Source: Pantoea sp. Lij88 (GTDB lineage: Bacteria; Pseudomonadota; Gammaproteobacteria; Enterobacterales; Enterobacteriaceae). Taken from it: DNA of 64,000 nt. Each line of letters opens with the position of its first letter. Within the stretch, counting starts at the first letter, position 1. Made by a program: the position numbers and the translations under genes. Location of the stretch: contig NZ_CP118269.1 in assembly GCF_030062155.1 (NCBI RefSeq), positions 3,844,001 through 3,908,000 on the forward strand, given 5' to 3'. Shown piece after piece: positions 10,292-20,152 of this stretch. The notes below the pieces were generated by a model that saw only the letters and a list, made by a program, of their open reading frames with translations, was not told the DNA's origin and did no database searches.

Positions 10292-11584
10292 ATGAGCAAA
10301 ACACACTTAACTGAACAGAAGTTTTCCGACTTCGCCCTGCACCCAAAAGTGGTGGAAGCCCTTGATACTAAAGGCTTTCAATACTGCACGCCGATTCAGG
10401 CGTTAGCTCTGCCTTTTACGCTTTCAGGGCGTGATGTTGCAGGCCAGGCGCAAACCGGTACCGGCAAAACGATGGCGTTTCTGACGTCAACGTTTCATCA
10501 TCTTCTCTCTCATCCTGCGGCGGAAGGTCGTCAGGTTAACCAGCCTCGGGCATTAATTCTTGCGCCGACGCGTGAACTTGCTGTGCAGATTCATGCAGAT
10601 GCAGAACCCCTTACCGCCTCAACCGGCCTGAAACTGGGTCTCGCCTATGGCGGAGACGGTTATGACAAACAGCTGAAAGTGCTGGAGCAGGGCGTTGATA
10701 TTCTGGTCGCCACCACCGGTCGCCTGATCGACTACGCGAAGCAGAATCACGTTAACCTCGGTGCCATTCAGGTCATGGTGCTGGACGAAGCCGATCGCAT
10801 GTTCGATCTCGGCTTTATTAAAGATATTCGCTGGCTGTTCCGTCGCATGCCGCCGGCAACACAGCGTCTGAGCATGCTGTTCTCGGCTACCCTCTCCTAC
10901 CGCGTCCGTGAACTGGCGTTTGAGCACATGAACAGTGCTGAATATGTGGAAGTGGAACCGGAGCAGAAAACCGGCCATCGCATCCAGGAAGAGCTTTTCT
11001 ATCCGTCTAACGAAGAGAAAATGCGCCTGCTGCAGACCCTGCTGGAAGAAGAGTGGCCCGATCGCGCCATTATCTTCGCTAACACCAAGCACCGCTGTGA
11101 AGATGTCTGGGGCCACCTGGCGGCGGACGGACACCGTGTCGGCCTGCTGACCGGTGATGTAGCTCAGAAGAAGCGCCTGCGCATTCTGGATGACTTCACC
11201 AAAGGTGATGTGGATATTCTGGTTGCGACCGATGTCGCGGCTCGCGGTCTGCACATCCCGGCTGTGACTCACGTCTTTAACTACGATCTGCCAGACGACT
11301 GTGAAGATTACGTTCACCGTATTGGCCGTACCGGTCGTGCGGGTGCCAGCGGGCACTCTATCAGCCTGGCCTGTGAAGAGTACGCGCTGAACCTGCCGTC
11401 GATTGAAGAGTACATTGGCCACAGCATTCCGGTCAGTAAGTACAGCAGTGAAGCGTTGTTAACCGATTTGCCGCCGCCTAAGCGTCTGCAGCGCAGCCGT
11501 ACCGGCAGTGGCCCGCGTCGCGGGGGAAATAACGCCAATCGTCGCGGTGCTCCACGCAATAACAACCGTAAACGTTCAGGTTAG
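10292..11584 (+). CDS. rhlB: DEAD-box RNA helicase RhlB
   Basis: ATP-dependent RNA helicase that works in the RNA degradosome with RNase E. The 430-residue protein carries the Q motif GFQYCTPIQ, Walker [19 protein letters not shown] box [12 protein letters not shown] in FSATLS, and [10 protein letters not shown]. The C terminus is a basic Arg/Asn/Gly tail ([22 protein letters not shown] region) used for RNA contact. It is about nine residues longer than E. coli RhlB, the difference lying in this tail. gppA starts 6 bases downstream, so the two are probably co-transcribed. Confidence 0.97.
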   Translation: MSKTHLTEQKFSDFALHPKVVEALDTKGFQYCTPIQALALPFTLSGRDVAGQAQTGTGKTMAFLTSTFHHLLSHPAAEGRQVNQPRALILAPTRELAVQIHADAEPLTASTGLKLGLAYGGDGYDKQLKVLEQGVDILVATTGRLIDYAKQNHVNLGAIQVMVLDEADRMFDLGFIKDIRWLFRRMPPATQRLSMLFSATLSYRVRELAFEHMNSAEYVEVEPEQKTGHRIQEELFYPSNEEKMRLLQTLLEEEWPDRAIIFANTKHRCEDVWGHLAADGHRVGLLTGDVAQKKRLRILDDFTKGDVDILVATDVAARGLHIPAVTHVFNYDLPDDCEDYVHRIGRTGRAGASGHSISLACEEYALNLPSIEEYIGHSIPVSKYSSEALLTDLPPPKRLQRSRTGSGPRRGGNNANRRGAPRNNNRKRSG

Positions 11585-11590
11585 GGCACC

Positions 11591-13075
11591 ATGCTAAGCG
11601 CATCGTCACTTTATGCAGCGATTGATTTAGGGTCTAACAGCTTTCATATGTTGGTGGTGCGCGAGGTCTCTGGCAGTATTCAGACCGTCGCAAAAATTAA
11701 GCGCAAGGTTCGCCTTGCTGCCGGTCTGGATAAAAATAACCTGTTGTCAGCCGATGCGATGTCGCGTGGCTGGCAATGCCTCAGACTGTTCTCTGAACAA
11801 CTGCAGGATATTCCCCCCGATCAGATCCGCGTGGTGGCGACCGCCACGCTGCGTCTGGCTGCCAACGCGCAGACCTTCCTCGATAAAGCTCAACAGATTC
11901 TCGGCTGTACCATCAACGTCATCAGCGGTGAAGAAGAGGCGCGCCTGATTTATCAGGGCGTGGCCCACACCACCGGCGGTTCCGACCAGCGTTTAGTGGT
12001 CGATATCGGCGGCGGCAGCACCGAACTGGCGACCGGCGATGGCTCGCACGCCTCGGTGTTGTTCAGCCTGTCGATGGGCTGTGTGACGTGGCTTGAACGC
12101 TTCTTCAGCGATCGTCACCTGGCGAAAGAGAACTTTGACCAGGCCGAGCTGGCAGCGCGTGAGATGATCCAGCCGATTGCCGCGCAATTGCGTGAGCAGG
12201 GCTGGCAGGCCTGTGTCGGGGCCTCCGGCACGGTTCAGGCGCTGCAGGAGATCATGGTTGCGCAGGGCATGGATGAGCGCATCACGCTAAATAAACTGCA
12301 GCAGCTCAAACAGCGTGCCATTCAGTGCGGCAAACTGGAAGAGCTGGAAATCGAAGGGCTGACGCTGGAGCGGGCGCTGGTGTTCCCGAGCGGTCTGTCG
12401 ATTCTCATCGCCATCTTCCAGGAACTCAGCATTGACAGCATGACGCTGGCGGGCGGCGCACTGCGTGAAGGACTGGTCTACGGCATGCTGCATCTGCCCA
12501 TCGACCGCGATATCCGGACCCGCACGCTGCACAACGTTCAGCGCCGTTTCAGCATTGATGTTGAACAGGCAGACCGCGTGCGCCAGCTGGCAGAAAGTTT
12601 CTTCCGTCAGGTTTCCACGCCGTGGAAGCTGGATCAGCGATGTCGTGAGCTGCTGCTCAGCGCCTGTGCGATCCACGAAATCGGCCTGAGCGTCGACTTC
12701 CGTCATGCGCCGCAGCACGCGGCGTATCTGGTGCGTCACCTCGACCTTCCGGGCTTCACACCGGCGCAGAAGAAGCTGCTGGCCTGTTTACTGCAAAACC
12801 AGAGCGGCAGCATCGACCTGGCATTGCTGACGCAGCAAAATGCCCTGCCGCCGCGTCTGGCGGAACGGATGTGCCGTCTGCTGCGGCTGGCGATTATTTT
12901 CTCTACCCGCCGTCGCGACGACACGCTGCCTGCAGTGCGGCTACAGGCAGACGACGATGCCCTGCATCTGACCCTGCCCGCAGGCTGGCTGGAGGCGCAT
13001 CCGCTGCGCAGTGAGCTGCTGGAGCAGGAAAGCCACTATCAGTCTTACGTCCACTGGTTGTTAACCCTGTCGTAA
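11591..13075 (+). CDS. gppA: Guanosine-5'-triphosphate,3'-diphosphate pyrophosphatase GppA
   Basis: Exopolyphosphatase/GppA-family enzyme that turns pppGpp into ppGpp in the stringent response and may also cleave polyphosphate. The 494 residues match E. coli GppA in length. They begin [20 protein letters not shown] (phosphate-1 motif of the ASKHA fold), with [14 protein letters not shown] (phosphate-2) and [13 protein letters not shown] later. The C-terminal half is the helical HD-like extension. It follows rhlB closely and faces rep across a short bidirectional terminator. Confidence 0.95.
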   Translation: MLSASSLYAAIDLGSNSFHMLVVREVSGSIQTVAKIKRKVRLAAGLDKNNLLSADAMSRGWQCLRLFSEQLQDIPPDQIRVVATATLRLAANAQTFLDKAQQILGCTINVISGEEEARLIYQGVAHTTGGSDQRLVVDIGGGSTELATGDGSHASVLFSLSMGCVTWLERFFSDRHLAKENFDQAELAAREMIQPIAAQLREQGWQACVGASGTVQALQEIMVAQGMDERITLNKLQQLKQRAIQCGKLEELEIEGLTLERALVFPSGLSILIAIFQELSIDSMTLAGGALREGLVYGMLHLPIDRDIRTRTLHNVQRRFSIDVEQADRVRQLAESFFRQVSTPWKLDQRCRELLLSACAIHEIGLSVDFRHAPQHAAYLVRHLDLPGFTPAQKKLLACLLQNQSGSIDLALLTQQNALPPRLAERMCRLLRLAIIFSTRRRDDTLPAVRLQADDDALHLTLPAGWLEAHPLRSELLEQESHYQSYVHWLLTLS

Positions 13076-13087
13076 TCCCACATGCCT

Positions 13088-13108
13088 GAGGCGAGTATCC
13101 TTCGCCTC
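13088..13108. terminator. Hairpin between convergent gppA and rep
   Basis: Perfect 7-bp inverted repeat GAGGCGA/TCGCCTC with a 7-base loop, lying in the 43 bases between the stop codons of gppA and rep. It may terminate both transcripts. T-runs are weak on both sides. Confidence 0.5.
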
Positions 13109-13118
13109 CTGCACCGGT

Positions 13119-15140
13119 TTAACTCTTTTTCGCCTTATCCAGCATCGCTCTCAGACCGGCGACCCGGCTCTGTCCGGTTTTCATTCGTTCTTCCGCACTG
13201 ACCACTTTGCGCTCGGTTTCCCATTGCAGATCGTCCTGCGGCAGTTCCAGCAGAAAACGACTCGGTTCCGGCCGGACTAACTCGCCATATTGCCGGCGTT
13301 CGCGACACAGGGTAAAGGTCAGCTCTTTCTGCGCCCTTGTGATCCCCACGTAAGCCAGGCGACGCTCCTCTTCGATGTTGTTCTCATCGATGCTGCTCTG
13401 ATGCGGCAACAGTCCCTCTTCCATACCCACCAGGAAGACATAGGGGAACTCCAGCCCTTTAGAGGCGTGCAGCGTCATCAGCTGCACCTGATCCAGCTCT
13501 TCATCGCTTTCACCGCGCTCCATCATGTCGCGCAGGGTAAAGCGCGTCACCACCTGCGCCAGCGTCATCGGCTCATCGATATCGCTGCCCTCCAGCATTT
13601 CAGTCATCCACTGAAACAGCGTATTGACGTTCTTCATCCGCATTTCGGCGGCTTTCGGACTGCCGGAGGTTTCGAACAGCCAGCTTTCGTAGTCGATGCC
13701 GCGAATCAGGTCGCGCACCGCATTCACCGGCTCCCTTTCGCTCAGCTGGATAATCTCATTCAGCCAGTGGGTGAAGCGCTGCAGATGCTCCAGCCCACGG
13801 CCGCTCAGCGTCTGCCCCAGGCCGACATCAAAACTGGCGTTAAACAGGCTCTTGCTGCGTAGGTTGGCCCACTCACCCAGCTTCTGCAGCGTGGCCGGGC
13901 CAATCTCACGGCGCGGCGTATTGACGATGCGCAGAAACGCGCTGTCATCTTCAGGATTGGTCAGCACGCGCAGGTAGGCGAGCAGATCCTTGATCTCCGG
14001 CCGGGAGAAGAACGAGGTGCCGCCAGAGATGCGATAAGGGATGCGGTTCTGCATCAGAAACTTTTCAAAGGTCCGCGACTGATGGTTACCGCGATAGAGA
14101 ATCGCGTAATCTTTGTACTGTGTCCGGTTAATGAAGTGATGCGCGATCAGTTCGCCGGTCACCCGCTCCGCTTCATGCTCTTCGCTGTTGGCGGTCAGCA
14201 CTTTCAGCTCACTGCCCTGCCCCAGCTCCGAAAACAGCCGTTTCTCAAAGACGTGCGGGTTGTTGGCAATCAGGATATTCGCCGCCTTCAGGATGCGCTG
14301 CGAAGAGCGGTAGTTCTGCTCCAGCTTCACGACCTCCAGCGCCGGGAAATCCTGATTCAGCAGCACCAGATTCTGCGGCCGCGCGCCACGCCAGGAGTAG
14401 ATCGACTGATCGTCATCGCCGACCACCGTGAAGCGCGCCCGTGCGCCAACCAGCAGTTTAACCAGCTCATACTGACTGGTGTTGGTGTCCTGATACTCAT
14501 CCACCAGCAGATAGCGGATACGCTGCTGCCAGCGTTCGCGCACTTCCTGATTACGCTGCAGCAGCAGCGTCGGCAGCAGGATCAGGTCATCGAAATCGAG
14601 CACGTTGCACGACTTCAGATGCTGGCTATAGAGGGCATAGCAGTGCGCAAAAATATTATCCTGCTGGGAGCGCGCCAGCGCGGCGGCGCCCTGCGGATCG
14701 ATCAGATCATTTTTCCAGTTCGAGATGGTGGAGATAAGCTGCTGTAACAGCGTCTTATCCTCTTCCAGCCACTCTTTGGTCAGCTCTTTCAGCAGGGCGA
14801 GCTGATCCTGATCGTCGAACAGCGAGAAGTTCGATTTCATGCCCAGCGCCGCCGTTTCGCGTTTAATGATCTCCAGTCCCAGCGTATGGAAGGTCGAGAT
14901 CAGCAGACCGCGCGCCTCTTTACGGCCCAGCGTCTGCGCGACACGCTCTTTCATTTCGCGCGAGGCCTTATTGGTAAAGGTCACCGCAGCGATATGGCGC
15001 GCCTGATAGCCGCATTCACGAATCAGATGGGCGATTTTATTGGTAATCACGCGGGTTTTGCCCGATCCCGCGCCCGCCAGCACCAGACAGGGACCGGTAA
15101 CAAATTCGACGGCACGTTGTTGGCTGGGGTTTAAACGCAT
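13119..15140 (-). CDS. rep: ATP-dependent DNA helicase Rep
   Basis: Superfamily 1A 3'-5' helicase that clears proteins ahead of the replication fork. At 673 residues it has exactly the E. coli Rep length. Walker A is [11 protein letters not shown] (residues 21-31), motif II is LVDEYQDTN, motif III is [13 protein letters not shown], and the later motifs [11 protein letters not shown] and VGITRAQ are present. The last residues form the variable basic tail that in E. coli contacts DnaB. It is divergent from ppiC by 75 bases. Confidence 0.97.
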   Translation of the reverse strand: MRLNPSQQRAVEFVTGPCLVLAGAGSGKTRVITNKIAHLIRECGYQARHIAAVTFTNKASREMKERVAQTLGRKEARGLLISTFHTLGLEIIKRETAALGMKSNFSLFDDQDQLALLKELTKEWLEEDKTLLQQLISTISNWKNDLIDPQGAAALARSQQDNIFAHCYALYSQHLKSCNVLDFDDLILLPTLLLQRNQEVRERWQQRIRYLLVDEYQDTNTSQYELVKLLVGARARFTVVGDDDQSIYSWRGARPQNLVLLNQDFPALEVVKLEQNYRSSQRILKAANILIANNPHVFEKRLFSELGQGSELKVLTANSEEHEAERVTGELIAHHFINRTQYKDYAILYRGNHQSRTFEKFLMQNRIPYRISGGTSFFSRPEIKDLLAYLRVLTNPEDDSAFLRIVNTPRREIGPATLQKLGEWANLRSKSLFNASFDVGLGQTLSGRGLEHLQRFTHWLNEIIQLSEREPVNAVRDLIRGIDYESWLFETSGSPKAAEMRMKNVNTLFQWMTEMLEGSDIDEPMTLAQVVTRFTLRDMMERGESDEELDQVQLMTLHASKGLEFPYVFLVGMEEGLLPHQSSIDENNIEEERRLAYVGITRAQKELTFTLCRERRQYGELVRPEPSRFLLELPQDDLQWETERKVVSAEERMKTGQSRVAGLRAMLDKAKKS

Positions 15141-15215
15141 AGGAGAAATCGCCTGATTGAATCAAAAGAAAGGGGTTTATACTGGGCGGCAATTATACAC
15201 AACAGAGATACCAAC

Positions 15216-15497
15216 ATGGCGAAAACCGCGGCGGCTTTACACATCCTCGTCAAAGAGGAAGCGCTGGCAAAAGAGATTCTGGCGAAACTGGCGAAAGGCG
15301 GCAATTTCCAGCAGCTGGCAAAGAAGCACTCAACCTGTCCTTCCGGCCGGAATGGCGGCGATCTGGGCGAGTTCCGTCAGGGACAGATGGTGCCGGCCTT
15401 TGATAAAGCGGTCTTTACCTGCCCGCTGCTGACGCCTTACGGGCCGGTAAAGACCGGCTTTGGTTATCACATTATCAAAGTGCTCTACCGCAACTAA
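15216..15497 (+). CDS. ppiC: Peptidyl-prolyl cis-trans isomerase C (parvulin)
   Basis: Small cytosolic parvulin-type prolyl isomerase of 93 residues, the E. coli PpiC length. The whole protein is one parvulin domain: [46 protein letters not shown] and the final [12 protein letters not shown]. Its stop codon is immediately followed by the stop codon of yhjG on the other strand, with no base between. In E. coli ppiC sits between rep and ilvC, so its downstream neighbour here is different. Confidence 0.96.
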   Translation: MAKTAAALHILVKEEALAKEILAKLAKGGNFQQLAKKHSTCPSGRNGGDLGEFRQGQMVPAFDKAVFTCPLLTPYGPVKTGFGYHIIKVLYRN

Positions 15498-17558
15498 TTA
15501 CTTCTTCTGCTTCATCTGTTGCAACACGGTGCTGCACTGGTTGTCTTCGTTATCACTTGGAGAGATCAGTGCCAGCAGCGCCGCTGCCGGACCCACGACC
15601 GCGCCCAGCGCCACGGCAGCCGCACCACGCGCCAGCAGTGGCCCCGTTTTCACGCCCGCATCAGGATTTTTGAAGGTGCCGCGCACGTAAAGCGGGGAAC
15701 GCAGCGTCACGATGCGGATGCCTTTACTCTCCGGATTTACTGACAGATCCAGCCGCTCACTGGCGAAGTTCGCGTTACCGGACACATTGATAATGGCGTT
15801 CTCGGTATCAAACACAAACAGGTTTGGCGTCGCCACACCGTTCTGCAATTTGAGATCGGTCGCGGCACAGTTGATGCGCACCTGGTCATCGCCAAACAGT
15901 TTGCCTACCACGTAATTACCCACGTTGAGTCCGGCAATCTCCATCAGGCTGCGGCTGATCAACCCATCATTCATCAGCAGCTTAAGTTGCCCGTTGCTGG
16001 TCGCCAGCAGATCGGCCACGGAGTTACCGGTGCCGGTAAAGCTGGCATCGCCATTAAGCTGGCCACGGCTGTTCTTCATCGCCTCTACCGTCGGGAAGAG
16101 CTGACGCAGCTGCAGCTTACGCACATGAAGGTCAACCCGACCACGCATCGGCGAGTGATCGCCTTCCAGCCGGATAGTGCTGTTGAGATTGCCGCCTGCC
16201 ACACCAAAGCGCAGCGGATCCAGCAGCAGATCGCCGTTTTTCATCTGCAAATGGGTATAGAGATCGCTCAACGGCAGTGAATTGCTGTGTTCGATCCGTT
16301 TGCCGCTGAACTTCACGTCGGCATCCATCACATCCCAGTTTTTGGTATCGAATTTATCGTGCGGCAGCACGCGGTCGGCAGGCTGATTCGATTTCTCACC
16401 GCGACGGGCTTTAGCCTGCGCCGTTTTTTCGCTGCCTTTGCCGGAGTCGACGCCAATCAGCGGCCCCAGATCGGCCATACGCAGCTGCTCAGAGGTCATT
16501 TCACCGCTGAGTGTCGGGCGGGGTTTGACCTGGCTGTAGATCAGCGAGCCATGAATATCGCTATCGCCGATATGGCCGTTGAATTTCTCATAGCGGTAGA
16601 CCGCGCCCTTTTCGCCATTAAATTTAGCAATCAGATGGCCGTCAGTTTCATAAGGCGGTGTGTCAGGCAGCAGAACGCCGGTCAGGCCATAGAGATTCGC
16701 CAGCGTATCGCCCGAGAAGCGCAGGCGCACGTTCAGCCCGCCGAGGTTCATCGGATCCTGCAGACCGCCGGTCACCTGAACGCGCGTGGTGCCGTTGCGC
16801 ACATCGGCCTGAATCGGGAACGGCGTGTTCTGGCTGCGCAGCGACAGCATGCCGCCAATCCTGCCGTCACCAGTGAGTTTCTCGTCGTTATAGGTGCCGC
16901 TGGCCTTCCAGCCAAAGACGAAGTCGCCTGCGCCCTTCTGCTGGTCATCGCCGCCAGCAATCTGCGTATACGGCACCGGTTTACCCAGCGGATTGACCTG
17001 CACCGTAACGTCGGCATGGTTAATAGCGTCGCGATAGCGAATCTGGCCCTGATCAAAAAGAATATTATCCAGACGGAAGGACCAGGCCGATGGCGCAGCC
17101 TTCTTCTCATCCTTGCCGCTTTCAGCAAGGGTAAAAGTCCAGTTGTTCTTTTTATCGGCAGTCTGAACCAGCCGCGCATCGGGCCGCTGCAGCTTAATCC
17201 ACGGGATGAACACCTCTTTATGCAGCAGCGACAGCGGTGACAGAGTGGCGTCGACACGCTGCAGATGCACCATGGTGACGTCAGAAATGTCAGGCGGATT
17301 GCCCAGCATGATATCTTCCGCATGGATCTGCGGCCACGGCACCCAGCGCCGCCAGCCTGCTTCGTCGCGATTTCGTGCCCAGTCGATGCCCAGATCCCCG
17401 CGTATCGCAAAGGGACGGTTTAACTCGGTCGAGACTTTTTGATTGATGGTGGGCTTCAGGCGATTCCAGTCAAAGGTCGCGATGACGACGATAATCACCA
17501 CGATCAACAACACCAGAATTCCTGCTACCCAGCTGACTATTTTCCCGGTACGCGACAT
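15498..17558 (-). CDS. yhjG: AsmA-family envelope protein YhjG
   Basis: Inner-membrane-anchored AsmA-like protein; members of this family are implicated in outer-membrane lipid homeostasis, but the role of YhjG is not settled. The N terminus has one membrane helix (IVSWVAGILVLLIVVIIVVI) followed by ATFDWNRLKPTINQKVS, and a long beta-rich periplasmic domain follows, ending near NQCSTVLQQMKQKK. I chose ATG 17558 because AAGGAG stands 8 bases upstream and the product is then 686 residues, exactly the E. coli length. An in-frame ATG 24 bases earlier is less likely. Confidence 0.92.
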   Translation of the reverse strand: MSRTGKIVSWVAGILVLLIVVIIVVIATFDWNRLKPTINQKVSTELNRPFAIRGDLGIDWARNRDEAGWRRWVPWPQIHAEDIMLGNPPDISDVTMVHLQRVDATLSPLSLLHKEVFIPWIKLQRPDARLVQTADKKNNWTFTLAESGKDEKKAAPSAWSFRLDNILFDQGQIRYRDAINHADVTVQVNPLGKPVPYTQIAGGDDQQKGAGDFVFGWKASGTYNDEKLTGDGRIGGMLSLRSQNTPFPIQADVRNGTTRVQVTGGLQDPMNLGGLNVRLRFSGDTLANLYGLTGVLLPDTPPYETDGHLIAKFNGEKGAVYRYEKFNGHIGDSDIHGSLIYSQVKPRPTLSGEMTSEQLRMADLGPLIGVDSGKGSEKTAQAKARRGEKSNQPADRVLPHDKFDTKNWDVMDADVKFSGKRIEHSNSLPLSDLYTHLQMKNGDLLLDPLRFGVAGGNLNSTIRLEGDHSPMRGRVDLHVRKLQLRQLFPTVEAMKNSRGQLNGDASFTGTGNSVADLLATSNGQLKLLMNDGLISRSLMEIAGLNVGNYVVGKLFGDDQVRINCAATDLKLQNGVATPNLFVFDTENAIINVSGNANFASERLDLSVNPESKGIRIVTLRSPLYVRGTFKNPDAGVKTGPLLARGAAAVALGAVVGPAAALLALISPSDNEDNQCSTVLQQMKQKK

Positions 17559-17621
17559 TACGCTTTCTCCTTGCACATTCACGGTCTGCGTTAAAGATAG
17601 TCGAGACCACGGGCAACGGCA

Positions 17622-18392
17622 TCAGGGAAGCTGGATAGTAAGATGATTCAACTCAGAAAAGGGGATCGGACGCGAAAAGTAGTAGCCCTGTGCCGCAATA
17701 GCAGGCGACGCTTTGACCTGCTGCCACTGCGCTTCCGTCTCTACGCCTTCAACAATAACGCCGTTGCAGTAGCGACTGATCAGCGCCAGCAGCATCGAAA
17801 AGAGGCTGCGTCCCTCATCAGTCGTACCCAGCAGAGTAAACAGGTCGCGCGACAGCTTGATGTAATCATATTTTAGTTCGGTCAGCGCCGAGAAATTCGC
17901 CATACCCGAGCCGAAATCATCCAGCCACAGCGGCCCGAGTTCAGGTATTTTCGCCACTTTCTCTTCCTGCGGCAGCGCCTGATGCTCGGTGAGTTCAAAG
18001 CGTATCCAGGGCAGGCCGGTAATAAGACGACGAATAGCCGGTCGGTGCTGAATGGCGAGCAGTGAGGGGCCGTTGATGTTGACCGAGGCGACGACGTCAT
18101 GGCGCTGAAAAAACGCGCTCCACTCGGCGAGCAGTTCAAGCTGCTCATACACGACGTTCAGGCGCTGAGCGATGTCGAGTCCGCTAAACCAGGCTTCGGG
18201 CGAGAGACTCCGTTCCGGCGTCATGGGATGATAAACGGCGGTCAGCAGTTCAATGGCGAGCAACCGACCGGTGACCCGATAGATCGGCTGAAACCGATAG
18301 CGTCGATGGCATTGTTGCCAGAAGAGCGGGGTTTCCGGCTGGAGATTCAGGTCGGTTGAAGACGGCAGCCATTGGCTAAAACTCTCCATCAC
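17622..18392 (-). CDS. pdeH: c-di-GMP phosphodiesterase PdeH (YhjH)
   Basis: Stand-alone EAL-domain phosphodiesterase; in E. coli PdeH is the main enzyme keeping c-di-GMP low in motile cells. The 256 residues are a single EAL domain. The motif reads AIELLTAV, with ELL in place of EAL as in E. coli. Metal and catalytic segments ASVNINGP, RFELTEH, WLDDFGSGMANFS, YDYIKLSRDLF and VIVEGVETEAQW are all intact. Upstream I see only a poor fit to a FliA promoter. Its product should oppose the c-di-GMP-activated cellulose synthases encoded 10-30 kb away. Confidence 0.93.
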   Translation of the reverse strand: MMESFSQWLPSSTDLNLQPETPLFWQQCHRRYRFQPIYRVTGRLLAIELLTAVYHPMTPERSLSPEAWFSGLDIAQRLNVVYEQLELLAEWSAFFQRHDVVASVNINGPSLLAIQHRPAIRRLITGLPWIRFELTEHQALPQEEKVAKIPELGPLWLDDFGSGMANFSALTELKYDYIKLSRDLFTLLGTTDEGRSLFSMLLALISRYCNGVIVEGVETEAQWQQVKASPAIAAQGYYFSRPIPFSELNHLTIQLP

Positions 18393-18593
18393 TATGCTAT
18401 TTTCCTGGTTGGCAACAAGCCCCCAAAACGGGTAGCTGCAGCGATTATCAAAAGTGCCTGTGATAAAGAGATGAACAACCCGGCGCTATGAAACGGCGAG
18501 TTTATCAGCCGTTGCGTTAACATAATCGACTAAACAAGCCGACGTTAGACGCGCTTTTCAGCCCTATCGGGGCCATTTCCGTCCTTAAGTTAA

Positions 18594-18612
18594 ATTAAAA
18601 CAGCGTTTTAAA
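18594..18612. promoter_or_regulatory. Candidate KdgR operator upstream of kdgK
   Basis: ATTAAAACAGCGTTTTAAA fits the known KdgR consensus AATRAAAYRNYRTTTYATT at 15 of 18 defined positions by my count. It is centred about 74 bases before the kdgK start. KdgR, a repressor relieved by 2-keto-3-deoxygluconate, controls kdgK in other enterobacteria. Binding here is inferred. Confidence 0.55.
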
Positions 18613-18676
18613 TTCATTTGACGACTGCCATACCAGACGCGAAACTAGGGCGATATTTCACTACAGGTCTTAAACC

Positions 18677-19609
18677 ATGACGCAGAAGAGAATCGCCATA
18701 ATCGGCGAATGCATGATTGAGCTGTCCGAGAAGGGTGAGAACATTAAACGGGGTTTTGGCGGCGATACGCTTAACACGGCGGTTTATCTCGCCCGCCAGG
18801 TGGATGAACAGCAGCTGCGGGTCGATTATGTCACGGCGCTGGGGACAGATTCATTCAGCGATCAGATGATCGCCGCCTGGCAGCAGGAGAAGGTGAATAC
18901 GGACCTGATTCAGCGCCTCGATAATAAGATGCCGGGCCTGTATGTGATTGAAACGGATGCCGACGGCGAGCGGACCTTCTGGTACTGGCGCAGCGATGCC
19001 GCCGCGCGTTACTGGCTCGATAGCCCGCAATCGGCAGAGATAGCCGAACAGCTTTCGCACTACGATTATCTCTATCTCAGCGGCATCAGTCTGGCGATTC
19101 TGCCGCCTGCCAGCCGTGACACGCTGATGGCGCTGCTGGCCCGCTGCCGGGCCAACGGTGGCAAGGTGATTTTCGATAACAATTACCGCCCGCGTTTATG
19201 GGCCGATCGCGCCAGTGCGCAGGCTGCGTATCGCGCCATGCTCAACTGTACCGATATCGCCTTCCTGACGCTGGATGATGAGCATCTGCTGTGGGGCGAA
19301 GAGCCGCTGGAAGCGGTTATCGCGCGAACCCGTCAGGCGGGCGCCAGCGAAATCGTGATTAAGCGCGGTGCCGACTCCTGTCTGGTCGCCACCGGCGATG
19401 CGCCGCTGATAGATGTGCCTGCGGTGCGTCTGGCGAAAGAGAAAGTGATCGACACCACGGCTGCCGGTGATTCCTTCAGTGCCGGATATCTGGCGCGCCG
19501 TCTGACGGGCGCCTCCGCGGAGGCTGCCGCGCAGCGCGGACACCTGACTGCCAGCACCGTGATTCAGCATCGCGGCGCGATTATTCCGGCAGAGGCGATG
19601 CCTGACTGA
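18677..19609 (+). CDS. kdgK: 2-keto-3-deoxygluconate kinase
   Basis: PfkB/ribokinase-family sugar kinase that phosphorylates KDG to KDPG, joining pectin/hexuronate breakdown to the Entner-Doudoroff split. The 310 residues (309 in E. coli) start KRIAIIGECMIELSEKG, have the substrate region GFGGDTLNTAVYLAR, and end with the PfkB signature DTTAAGDSFSAGYLARR, which supplies the catalytic Asp and anion hole. A KdgR-type box lies upstream and an intrinsic terminator downstream, so it is a single-gene unit, divergent from pdeH. Confidence 0.95.
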   Translation: MTQKRIAIIGECMIELSEKGENIKRGFGGDTLNTAVYLARQVDEQQLRVDYVTALGTDSFSDQMIAAWQQEKVNTDLIQRLDNKMPGLYVIETDADGERTFWYWRSDAAARYWLDSPQSAEIAEQLSHYDYLYLSGISLAILPPASRDTLMALLARCRANGGKVIFDNNYRPRLWADRASAQAAYRAMLNCTDIAFLTLDDEHLLWGEEPLEAVIARTRQAGASEIVIKRGADSCLVATGDAPLIDVPAVRLAKEKVIDTTAAGDSFSAGYLARRLTGASAEAAAQRGHLTASTVIQHRGAIIPAEAMPD

Positions 19610-19646
19610 CAGGGCGGCGAGCCAGGCACTGATCACGCAGATGCCA

Positions 19647-19676
19647 GAAAAATGCGCTCCCCGGCGCATTTTTTTT
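19647..19676 (+). terminator. Rho-independent terminator of kdgK
   Basis: Stem AATGCGC/GCGCATT, extendable by flanking A-T pairs, with a 6-base loop and a run of at least eight T. It is about 40 bases after the kdgK stop. Confidence 0.85.
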
Positions 19677-20152
19677 GGCTGCTGGCGGCCTGTGGCCGGT
19701 TCGCTGTCACAGCATTCTGCGCAGGGAGGGCAACGTCACGGGGTGAATGAACCGCTGATGATAAGACGGGCACTTAAGCCCCTGAAGCGAAGCGGGCGTG
19801 GTACGGGCGCTAAAATCATTATGTCGCCTTAACAGCAGACAGCGCGATATCCGGTAAATTGCGGCTAATAAAGCGAGCCGTGCCAGCCATTTACCTTAAG
19901 CTGCAAATTCGTGGTTAATAACGGCCTTCCTGCGGCAATCCCCTTCAACCTCTCTTATAATTTATTGATTAAAATTAATCAGTTATACAAACAGATCCAC
20001 CACCAGGCATAGTCCTAATCTGGTCAGATTTACCCTTTTCGGATGGACGACCGCCTGAAAAAAGACCATCTTTTAATCAAAAGACAGCAGGACGCTGTTC
20101 TCTCCGGCCGCGAACAAAACAATTAAAATATTCCCCGCATCAGGATCTATTT
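19677..20152 (+). other. Intergenic region upstream of the alpha/beta hydrolase
   Basis: About 475 bases without a believable gene; the longest reading frame there has no ribosome-binding site and no family look. The right half is AT-rich and contains a TATAAT box and a 16-bp palindrome. Several short repeats of AAAAGAC/AAAAGAC-like sequence occur near 20060-20090. Confidence 0.5.
19956..19981 (+). promoter_or_regulatory. TATAAT box with adjoining 16-bp palindrome
   Basis: A perfect -10 hexamer TATAAT (19956-19961) is followed by the perfect palindrome TGATTAAAATTAATCA (19966-19981), which would cover the transcription start. The -35 region is poor (CGGCAA), suggesting a regulated promoter. 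The hydrolase ATG is 171 bases beyond the palindrome. Regulator unknown. Confidence 0.35.

Noticed and set aside
18481..18540. A FliA-type -10 (GCTGATAA, minus strand) ahead of pdeH
   Set aside because: The matching -35 element TAAAGTTT is absent at the right distance, so flagellar control of pdeH cannot be claimed from sequence here.
19641..19832. A 63-codon plus-strand frame after kdgK
   Set aside because: It begins at the kdgK terminator and has no Shine-Dalgarno and no recognisable protein pattern.
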